From assembly GCA_003661825.1 (NCBI GenBank), contig QMWW01000087.1, positions 1 to 5,090 of the forward strand: 5,090 nt of DNA. Reading direction: 5' to 3'. Positions 1-4,839 of the stretch are shown here, piece by piece. The notes beneath the pieces are model-generated. The model saw only the letters and a program-made list of their open reading frames with translations, had not been told where the DNA came from and searched no databases. The translations under genes and the position numbers were made by a program. The stretch comes from Thermoprotei archaeon. Lineage in GTDB: Archaea; Thermoproteota; Thermoprotei_A; Sulfolobales; Desulfurococcaceae. The first letter of the stretch is position 1. Every line of letters starts with the position of its first letter.

Positions 1-238
1 ACCAGCTAGCATAGCGCCTAAATATAGCTAGGTACTTAAGGCCTATGCTCGAGATATCAACTATAGGCTGAATGGATAGAACTCTGTTCTCGTGAAGATA
101 TCTCAGCCTACATAGACCCGCATAGATAGCTTTCTCGCTCACACCGAGATCTAGCGCTATATCCTTAGCTAGATTAGCCATACCGAATCTCTTCTTCGAT
201 AGCAGCGATAGTGCTATCGACCCTAGGCTACTACTCAT
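1..238 (-). CDS. Helix-turn-helix (winged-helix-like) protein, N-terminal part, cut by left edge
   Basis: A frame opens at ATG 238-236 on the minus strand and stays open for 79 codons to the window edge. The protein begins MSSSLGSIALSLLSKKRFGM. Residues about 7-55 look like a helix-turn-helix: a helix SIALSLLSKK, then NLAKDIALDLGVSEKAIYAG, then a recognition-like helix GLCRLRYLHENRVL. What follows (IQPIVDISSIGLKYLAIF) recalls the linker and first strand of Lrp/AsnC regulators, but this is weak and the effector domain is outside the window. A clear AGGGGTG ribosome binding site (252-246) lies 7 bases before the ATG. A TATA box and an operator-like palindrome precede it. It is divergent from the ArsR-like gene at 358. 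I infer a DNA-binding regulator; the family is unsure. Confidence 0.7.
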   Translation of the reverse strand, partial: MSSSLGSIALSLLSKKRFGMANLAKDIALDLGVSEKAIYAGLCRLRYLHENRVLSIQPIVDISSIGLKYLAIFRRYASW

Positions 239-261
239 ATACTCGCACCCCTGTTAGAGTT

Positions 262-277
262 TTAGCAAGTTTGCTAA
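262..277. promoter_or_regulatory. Perfect palindromic operator candidate TTAGCAA-GT-TTGCTAA
   Basis: A perfect 7-2-7 inverted repeat lies between the TATA box and the predicted start site of the left-edge gene, the usual place for an archaeal repressor site. A dimeric winged-helix protein is the expected binder, and genes for two DNA-binding proteins flank it. The right half recurs as TTTGCTAATAT at 302-312 and as TTTGCTAA at 4257-4264. Binding is inferred from symmetry and position only. Confidence 0.6.
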
Positions 278-283
278 TATAAA
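276..283 (-). promoter_or_regulatory. TATA box for the left-edge minus-strand gene
   Basis: Read on the minus strand this is TTTATATT, preceded by GAAATG, a BRE-like purine-rich element. A start site about 25 bases downstream falls near 254, just ahead of the ribosome binding site at 252-246. The spacing fits a normal archaeal promoter. The palindrome at 262-277 overlaps its downstream edge. Confidence 0.6.
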
Positions 284-301
284 CATTTCAAAATATAGTT
301 A

Positions 302-312
302 TTTGCTAATAT
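302..312. repeat. Direct repeat TTTGCTAATAT, second operator half-site
   Basis: This is an exact 11-base copy of 270-280, which contains the right arm of the palindrome. The copies are offset by 32 bases, close to three helical turns, so proteins bound at both would face the same side of the DNA. This copy sits immediately upstream of the TATA-like element of the regulator gene at 358. Its left arm is degenerate. Confidence 0.55.
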
Positions 313-315
313 CGA

Positions 316-325
316 TATTTTAAAG
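316..325 (+). promoter_or_regulatory. TATA-like promoter and GGGGT ribosome binding site of the ArsR-like gene
   Basis: The TATA-like element reads TATTTTAAAG. A start site about 25 bases on would be near 345, just before GGGGT at 347-351, which is 6 bases from the ATG at 358. The leader would therefore be very short. The direct repeat at 302-312 overlaps the position of the TFB recognition element, so bound regulator could block initiation. Confidence 0.45.
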
Positions 326-357
326 CTTGACACTACTAACCTGTATGGGGTAAGCAG

Positions 358-960
358 ATGAGCGGAGCTGTAGACCCGATCAAGCTGTACGCAATGAGGT
401 TTGAGAACCTATACATGTTTTCAGCGGAATTGAAGGAGAGTCAAAACCCGTTCTACGCATTATCATCAGATACTAGAAAAGCTATTGTTGTTCTGCTAGC
501 TACCAAGGGACCGCTAACACTATCGCAGATAGCATCAGAGCTAAACTTAACACCACCTTCGGTTCTCAGGAATCTGAGGATATTGATGGAGACAGGTCTT
601 GTAGGTATAGTACCTGAAACCGCTACTAGGAGATTCAAGCAGTACTATACATCGGTACCGTACTTCACGTCGAGAGAGCTCAATAGGGTTCTACAGGATT
701 TAGAGCCTATAATAGCAGGGGTTGTTGAGCGCTATAGAGAGGGTCTTGATAGAGCGTATACGAGGTTTCTCGATATAGCTAAGAATGAGAATCTAGCTGT
801 AAGCAGAGTTCTTAGCTATATCGATGAGAAGAAAGTGAGGCTCGGATTCTTTCAATTCTTCCAAAGCACTATCATGAGGGAGCTCGTTAAGATGAAAGCT
901 ATTCCGCTAGTTACGGAACTCGAGATTCCTTGGGCAGGCTATATAGTGATAAAGGACTAG
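358..960 (+). CDS. ArsR-like winged-helix transcriptional regulator
   Basis: This 200-residue protein has a winged-helix domain at about residues 30-102. ALSSDTRKAIVVLLATKG is the typical ArsR first helix. LTLSQIASELNLTPPSVLRNLRIL (54-77) is the helix-turn-helix, and LVGIVPETATRRFKQYYTS forms the wing. The last hundred residues are helical and then end in a short strand-like segment (TELEIPWAGYIVIKD); I do not recognise this part, which may bind an effector or mediate dimerisation. No metal-binding ELCVCDL-type cysteine motif is present, so it is not a classical metal sensor. The ATG has a GGGGT ribosome binding site 6 bases upstream. The gene meets the ABC exporter tail to tail and shares CTAG (957-960) as both stops. 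By position it probably controls the peptide locus, and perhaps itself through the TTTGCTAA sites. Confidence 0.8.
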   Translation: MSGAVDPIKLYAMRFENLYMFSAELKESQNPFYALSSDTRKAIVVLLATKGPLTLSQIASELNLTPPSVLRNLRILMETGLVGIVPETATRRFKQYYTSVPYFTSRELNRVLQDLEPIIAGVVERYREGLDRAYTRFLDIAKNENLAVSRVLSYIDEKKVRLGFFQFFQSTIMRELVKMKAIPLVTELEIPWAGYIVIKD

Positions 961-2597
961 CTATGCACTTTCTCGAGAGCTAATCTCCTCAAAACACCGT
1001 TTTCAAGTGCATAAACCTCATCTACCAAGTCGAGGACACTACTCCTATGCGATATAACTATGATTAGCGAATCTCTGAGATAGCTCCTCAGGTTCTTGAG
1101 TATCTTTCTCTCCCTCCACTCCTCTACAAAGCTAAGCGCTTCATCTAGTATCAACACTGCTGGCTTTCTAAGCACAGCTCTCGCTAACGCTAATCTCTGT
1201 CTTTGACCATCTGAAAGCTTTTCAGGTGCTACAGCATCATCTAGACTCTTCACGAAATCTACATCAGCTACCCTCAACGCTCTAAACATCTCCTCATCAC
1301 TGTAATCCTCACCTAGAGCAAGGTTCTCTCTAACAGTACCTCGAAGCACAACATCTTTCGTTGGAACATAGTATACAAGTCTCCTCAAGCACTTCAACCT
1401 AATGCTCCTATACTCAACACCGTTAAGCATAATAGCGCCAGCTACCGGCTCTATCAACCTTATCAAGGTCTTAGCTAGAGTAGTCTTACCTACACCACTC
1501 CTACCAACTATAGCTACGATCTTACCCCGTGTAAAGATCGCGGATACACCCCTAAGTATCTCTCGGTTCTCGATAGCAACACGAACGTCCCTCAGCACAA
1601 GCTCTGTAGCTTCTGAGATATCCCGTTCTCCATCAACTTCCTTTTCTATGTTCAGTACCTCGTAGTATCTCCTAATCAACGGTATGAATGCCGAGCCCTG
1701 GATAAGCATAGCGTTCAGATTTACGATGGGTTCGTACAGGTTCCATACAGTCCTCGTAAAGGCTATGAGGGTTCCGATAGTTGTAAGCCCTTGCTGGACT
1801 ACTACAAGACCTCCAACCACTAGCATTAGAGTCGATATCAGGGAGAAGAGCCAGTTGTAGCTCTGGTTGAAGAAGACTTCGAGGAATAGTAGTCTCCTAT
1901 AGCTCTCAGCCCATCTATTCAAAGACTTAGCAGTTCTATCCCTAGCAAACTCCATAACCATAGCTCTCTTCAGCAAGTCGTAGGAGTTTAGAAGCTCTTC
2001 GATTACAGATACGTAACCCGAAAACTCTCTCCGCTCGGCTTCACTAGCACGCGAAAGCCTAGTCGAGAACACCCTATACAGCGTATAGTATAGAGGAATC
2101 AGCAGTGCTGCGAAGAGCGTTAACGTAGGGCTTAAAAGTACTAGGGTTAGAGCTCCGATACCTAGCCTAACTACCTGAACCACTATCGATGGTAAGAAAG
2201 CTCCGTAGAACATTGATAGCATAGCTATATCGTTAGTAAGTCTAGCAAGTATATCGCCTCTCCTAGACTCAACAACTTGGTACCTAGCTTTGAGAATCTC
2301 ATCGCTAGCTCTAAGAGCTAACAACGTCAGCATCTTCGTGGATGCTCTCTTAGGCACATACTCACCAAACACGTTGAGAATCCATAGAGATATGGATAGC
2401 GCTATAAGACCAATACCTAGGAATACCAAGCCATTCAACTTCATAGACAGTAGGCTATCTATGAAGTCTCTCTGAAGAAAAGCTATGTACATACCTATAA
2501 GCGAAATACCAACCCATGTCAGTAGCCATACAGACCAATCCGTAGCTAGATAGCGCCAAAACTTAGTGCTCTCCCTAACAATGTATCCAAAACTCAT
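957..2597 (-). CDS. ABC exporter half-transporter (membrane plus ATPase domains), probable peptide exporter
   Basis: This 546-residue MsbA/ABCB-like protein has about six hydrophobic segments in residues 22-295 and an ATPase domain from about 332 to the end. Visible motifs are Walker A GRSGVGKT (365-372), signature LSDGQ (461-465, usual form LSGGQ), Walker B VLILDE with D485 and E486, and H-loop H517 in VISHRSS. Two positions are odd. The Q-loop, normally VPQ, reads VPTKD (412-415), so the conserved glutamine is missing. The D-loop, normally SALD, reads SFVE after DEAL. There is no C39 peptidase domain, so it cannot cut a leader itself. The ATG overlaps the radical SAM stop (TGATG), and AAGGTG (2610-2605) lies 7 bases upstream, pointing to coupled translation. 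Export of, or self-protection from, the modified peptide at 4275 is inferred. It would work as a dimer. Confidence 0.88.
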   Translation of the reverse strand: MSFGYIVRESTKFWRYLATDWSVWLLTWVGISLIGMYIAFLQRDFIDSLLSMKLNGLVFLGIGLIALSISLWILNVFGEYVPKRASTKMLTLLALRASDEILKARYQVVESRRGDILARLTNDIAMLSMFYGAFLPSIVVQVVRLGIGALTLVLLSPTLTLFAALLIPLYYTLYRVFSTRLSRASEAERREFSGYVSVIEELLNSYDLLKRAMVMEFARDRTAKSLNRWAESYRRLLFLEVFFNQSYNWLFSLISTLMLVVGGLVVVQQGLTTIGTLIAFTRTVWNLYEPIVNLNAMLIQGSAFIPLIRRYYEVLNIEKEVDGERDISEATELVLRDVRVAIENREILRGVSAIFTRGKIVAIVGRSGVGKTTLAKTLIRLIEPVAGAIMLNGVEYRSIRLKCLRRLVYYVPTKDVVLRGTVRENLALGEDYSDEEMFRALRVADVDFVKSLDDAVAPEKLSDGQRQRLALARAVLRKPAVLILDEALSFVEEWRERKILKNLRSYLRDSLIIVISHRSSVLDLVDEVYALENGVLRRLALEKVHS

Positions 2598-4054
2598 CAG
2601 TGAACACCTTCAAGCCTTCTTTTCTGAGCTAGTTGAGCTACATTATCGTAGATTCTTTGAAGTAGACCATCTCTAGAATATTTATAGACATTGAGTATGA
2701 ATGCATCCCAGAAGATCCCTGCATAGTCTAGGTATCTAGGGATAAACGGTTTGCTGTGCTGTATATGAAACAGAATTTCTTTAATTCCTTTGAATATCTG
2801 TGCTGGACATATATCCTGTAGAGATACTAACCATCTGTATCGATTATCAATAAGCTCCGTGAGCTTACGGTTTATCCCATTCAATTGCTCTACTCTAGCT
2901 ATAAGATCTCTAGGTGAATGAAGCTCTCTAACGTCACCTATAACATAGTGCGGTAGGGTGTGGCAACTAATGATCTTGCCTCCAGGGAGTATTGTTAGAA
3001 ACGAAGGGAATGGACATAGAACACCTTTAATAGCCTTCCTACCAAATAGACCAAGTTCTACAGTTGCAATCATATCATAGAATCTCGGTTTCGGTTTAGT
3101 TAGCTCACGGAATACAGCATCAAGATACTCAACGAATAGATGCATAGTAGATAGATTATCAGAGCCCGTACCAAGGCTAAGCATCTCCTGTGCAGGCTGT
3201 ATTATTATATACCGTGACAATGTGCTTAGATACTCAACAAGATCTTTTGGTGTGTACCCTAGCTCGTATGCTTCACGAGTATACGTAGTCTGTATGTCGA
3301 ATTCATAATCAAGATCTTTAAGGATCTTTATGGCCTTCATCAAATCATCGAAGATCCCTTGCCCATTCTTCTTAACTCTATTCAAATCATTTACTACTCT
3401 AGGACCATCGATGCTAAGAGTCAATCTAACGTTATGAGCTTTGAGATACTCAGCTTTCTCCTTATCGAGTAGCGTTCCATTAGTTATCATTGCTAGCTTG
3501 TATCCGTAGCCTTCTCTATCTATATGATCTATGATCTTTTTAACACTCTCAAAATCTACTAACGGTTCACCACCACCGAAGATGTCTACATTTCTTACAC
3601 TATCACCAAACACGTCGTGTAGTTTATCGATAGCTTTTATGAAGTACTCAACTTTCTTATCAGAATCCTGAACATTGAGATACGAGTCTATTGCTTCTCC
3701 TCCCAATGTGTAGCAGTACCTACATCTTAGATTACATCTTAAGCAATTGAGAACCCATATGACTGAAGGTTTTGCAAAGTCTATTATTTCGCGAGGTTTA
3801 AGATTCTCGATATAGCTATAGAAGCAATCCAGATTCCTCTTTATATCGTTTATAGGTATACCGGTAAGTTCACTAACTTTAGGTATGGGTGTGTTCATCT
3901 CGATTAGCTTGAGCATTAATGCACTTCTGCGATCTATTTCAAAGAGCGAGTGTGAGTATGGGTGATAGACTATCGCTAGATCCTGATCCTCGAAATACCT
4001 TTTCTGAAGGGCTAAAGGAGGTACATGAAAGGTATGTTGTAGATTTCGATGCAT
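2597..4054 (-). CDS. Radical SAM peptide maturase with PqqD-like recognition domain and reduced SPASM (twitch-like) domain
   Basis: With the ATG at 4054 this is 485 residues. Residues about 19-85 (RYFEDQDLAIVYHP through SELTGIPINDIKRNL) resemble a PqqD-like winged-helix RRE, the domain that holds leader peptides in RiPP enzymes. The radical SAM core follows: CNLRCRYC (C107, C111, C114, the CX3CX2C cluster site), GGGEP (160-164) and TLSIDGP. The C-terminal domain has C347-X11-G-X4-C364 followed by a VIGDV segment, as in SPASM proteins, but only one later cysteine (C416, ICPAQ). This suggests one auxiliary iron-sulphur cluster. Such enzymes typically make thioether or carbon-carbon links in short peptides. 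The frame extends to a TTG at 4132. I prefer ATG 4054 because GGGGT (4064-4060) lies just upstream and the predicted start site (about 4128) falls at or after the TTG. The stop overlaps the exporter start. Confidence 0.88.
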   Translation of the reverse strand: MHRNLQHTFHVPPLALQKRYFEDQDLAIVYHPYSHSLFEIDRRSALMLKLIEMNTPIPKVSELTGIPINDIKRNLDCFYSYIENLKPREIIDFAKPSVIWVLNCLRCNLRCRYCYTLGGEAIDSYLNVQDSDKKVEYFIKAIDKLHDVFGDSVRNVDIFGGGEPLVDFESVKKIIDHIDREGYGYKLAMITNGTLLDKEKAEYLKAHNVRLTLSIDGPRVVNDLNRVKKNGQGIFDDLMKAIKILKDLDYEFDIQTTYTREAYELGYTPKDLVEYLSTLSRYIIIQPAQEMLSLGTGSDNLSTMHLFVEYLDAVFRELTKPKPRFYDMIATVELGLFGRKAIKGVLCPFPSFLTILPGGKIISCHTLPHYVIGDVRELHSPRDLIARVEQLNGINRKLTELIDNRYRWLVSLQDICPAQIFKGIKEILFHIQHSKPFIPRYLDYAGIFWDAFILNVYKYSRDGLLQRIYDNVAQLAQKRRLEGVH

Positions 4055-4148
4055 ATGATACCCCAGAACGTAACCTACACATCGCGATTTGATAGTATTT
4101 GAGCAAGTTCGATCACCATGAGCTTTAGACAATTGAACTAGAGAAAAG

Positions 4149-4160
4149 CTTATATCTAAA
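4149..4160 (-). promoter_or_regulatory. TATA box for the radical SAM-ABC operon
   Basis: On the minus strand this reads TTTAGATATAAG. A start site about 25 bases downstream lies near 4128-4131. That gives a leader of about 75 bases to ATG 4054, or an almost leaderless TTG at 4132. The element is divergent from the peptide promoter. No copy of TTTGCTAA is seen close to it. Confidence 0.5.
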
Positions 4161-4229
4161 GCCTATGACAGCACCCTAGAACCTTACTCCAGATAGAAGG
4201 CCTTTCTCGGTTAAGCATCGATATACAGT

Positions 4230-4237
4230 AAAATACC
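4230..4237 (+). promoter_or_regulatory. Weak TATA-like element for the peptide gene
   Basis: AAAATACC is preceded by CAGT and lies 38 bases before the peptide ATG. The predicted start near 4256-4260 would fall on the TTTGCTAA copy at 4257-4264 and just before the ribosome binding site. The match to a TATA box is only moderate; ATATACAG at 4221-4228 is an alternative. Confidence 0.35.
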
Positions 4238-4256
4238 TATCACTATACCCTCATAC

Positions 4257-4269
4257 TTTGCTAAGGGTG
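4257..4269 (+). promoter_or_regulatory. TTTGCTAA element abutting a strong GGGTG ribosome binding site
   Basis: TTTGCTAA (4257-4264) matches the first eight bases of the repeats at 270-280 and 302-312. It runs directly into GGGTG (4265-4269), which is 5 bases from the ATG at 4275. The left-edge gene shows the same order on the minus strand: TTGCTAA, ten bases, then GGGGTGCG. Only a half-site is present here. A role as repressor site at the start of transcription is inferred. Confidence 0.45.
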
Positions 4270-4274
4270 CGGAC

Positions 4275-4382
4275 ATGAACATCAAATACGTAGAAACCAC
4301 GTATAAGAATCCAGAAGCACTAGTAGGCATTATGCTATGTTCAGGATTTATAGGGTGTGGAGGTAAAGCCTCTCCATTATAA
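4275..4382 (+). CDS. Small peptide, candidate RiPP precursor with CX5C core
   Basis: An ATG-to-TAA frame encodes 35 residues. The first half is polar (MNIKYVETTYKNPEA) and would be the leader. From residue 16 it becomes hydrophobic and glycine-rich (LVGIMLC), ending in CSGFIGCGGKASPL with C22 and C28 spaced CX5C. A strong GGGTG ribosome binding site lies 5 bases upstream and a T-tract lies 36 bases after the stop, which supports real expression. It is divergent from a radical SAM enzyme that carries a peptide-recognition domain. The small hydrophobic Gly/Cys-rich core recalls sactipeptide bacteriocins of the subtilosin type, although it has two cysteines rather than three and the sequence is different. 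The cleavage point is unknown; it may lie near residues 15-21 or after GG at 29-30. The role of the mature product (antimicrobial, signal or cofactor) is not visible. Confidence 0.72.
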   Translation: MNIKYVETTYKNPEALVGIMLCSGFIGCGGKASPL

Positions 4383-4417
4383 AGGTAAACTAGAATCCGA
4401 ACCCTAAATCAAAACAC

Positions 4418-4422
4418 TTTTT
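4418..4422 (+). terminator. T-tract, likely archaeal terminator of the peptide transcript
   Basis: TTTTT occurs within CACTTTTTAATC about 36 bases after the peptide stop, with no hairpin before it. Archaeal RNA polymerase often terminates at such short T-runs. It would give a compact peptide transcript of roughly 160 bases. The run is short, so the call is tentative. Confidence 0.35.
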
Positions 4423-4603
4423 AATCTATCTCACCGCTTCCCATATCTCTGCATCATTAGTATCGAATACGTTTGATTTGGTATGCAGGTACATTTTGAG
4501 ATGCTCTAGGAGATCCCGAGCTCTTCTTCAGCTTTATGCAGTCTATTTCTCTGTCTGAGAATCCCACGAGTCTCAAGCGGGACTAAGGAACAGAAGTGAA
4601 ATC

Positions 4604-4646
4604 ATTACCAGCGTAGTGATATCCATGGTAATACGCCACGGATATC
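4604..4646. repeat. Two interleaved 7-base inverted repeats
   Basis: ATTACCA (4604-4610) pairs with TGGTAAT (4626-4632), and GATATCC (4618-4624) pairs with GGATATC (4640-4646). Both pairs are perfect and have 15-base spacers. The arms alternate, so both stems together would resemble a pseudoknot. A third short pair, GCGTA/TACGC (4611-4615 and 4632-4636), overlaps them. They lie just upstream of the TATA-like sequence at 4649 and could be operators. Confidence 0.4.
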
Positions 4647-4648
4647 GC

Positions 4649-4657
4649 TATATAAAG
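4649..4657 (+). promoter_or_regulatory. Good TATA box without an obvious gene downstream
   Basis: TATATAAAG is a near-ideal archaeal TATA box. A start site about 25 bases on lies near 4678. Only very short frames follow (for example 4697-4729, ten codons), so it may drive the gene at 4840 with a long leader, drive a small RNA, or be inactive. Confidence 0.35.
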
Positions 4658-4757
4658 CCGTGAAACACCTTGGTATGCAAGTTACGTGAGACTTATCATG
4701 AGATTAGCTGAGACCATGACACTAGGGTAATATACAGAATCCCAGGATGTGCCAAGC

Positions 4758-4764
4758 TATATAA
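4758..4764 (+). promoter_or_regulatory. TATA box for the zinc-protein gene
   Basis: TATATAA (in GCTATATAACTC) predicts a start near 4786 and a leader of about 54 bases to ATG 4840. The palindrome at 4778-4793 is centred on that predicted start. Confidence 0.5.
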
Positions 4765-4777
4765 CTCGAGAGCTGCT

Positions 4778-4793
4778 CACCATAATTGTGGTG
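4778..4793. promoter_or_regulatory. Near-perfect 16-base palindrome CACCATAATTGTGGTG
   Basis: Seven of the eight symmetric base pairs match; the exception is a T/G pair at 4783/4788. It is centred at 4785-4786, where transcription from the TATA box at 4758-4764 would begin. That placement suits a repressor operator; as RNA it could also form a small hairpin. Confidence 0.45.
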
Positions 4794-4839
4794 CTGTGCA
4801 TATCTAGAGCTAGCCCTAGCTATATTTCGGAGAGTATAG

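Larger units (their letters stand above)
4426..4680 (-). pseudogene. Possible decayed gene, frameshifted remnants
   Basis: Two minus-strand frames read like protein but are joined by a frameshift near 4515. The upstream frame includes SRLRLVGFSDREIDCIKLKK, and further upstream the same frame, interrupted by one TAG, reads AISVAYYHGYHYAGND. The downstream frame reads DLLEHLKMYLHTKS then NVFDTNDAEIWEAVR and ends at TAG 4428-4426. Joined, they would make a helical C-terminal segment of a protein I do not recognise. Without a homologue this could be chance, and the upstream limit is a guess. Confidence 0.3.
4383..4839. other. Intergenic stretch with possible gene remnants and palindromes
   Basis: No intact gene is convincing across these 457 bases. 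The stretch holds the T-tract at 4418, possible frameshifted coding remnants on the minus strand (4426-4680), interleaved inverted repeats (4604-4646), a TATA-like box at 4649-4657 with no clear gene after it, and the promoter, palindrome and ribosome binding site of the gene at 4840. No tRNA, CRISPR array or insertion-sequence end is seen. Confidence 0.6.

Noticed and set aside
453..638. 61-codon minus-strand frame inside the regulator gene
   Set aside because: It lies wholly within the well-supported ArsR-like gene on the other strand and has no domain and no visible promoter or ribosome binding site.
1402..1665. 87-codon plus-strand frame opposite the ABC ATPase domain
   Set aside because: It is low-complexity Ser/Thr/Leu text complementary to conserved ATPase motifs, so it is an antisense shadow.
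2290..2475. 61-codon plus-strand frame opposite the ABC membrane domain
   Set aside because: It is an antisense shadow of the transporter with no independent support.
4055..4132. TTG start for the radical SAM gene, adding 26 residues
   Set aside because: It is a rare start codon with no ribosome binding site, and the predicted transcript start lies at or beyond it. A leaderless TTG is not fully excluded.
4275..4382. Peptide read as a SCIFF, mycofactocin or lipoprotein signal
   Set aside because: It has only two cysteines, no C-terminal Val-Tyr pair, and no basic N-region followed by a lipobox in the right place.
4655..4720. Box C/D guide RNA suggested by GTGAAAC, CATGAGA and CTGA
   Set aside because: The box C-like sequences do not match RUGAUGA well and the box spacing is irregular.
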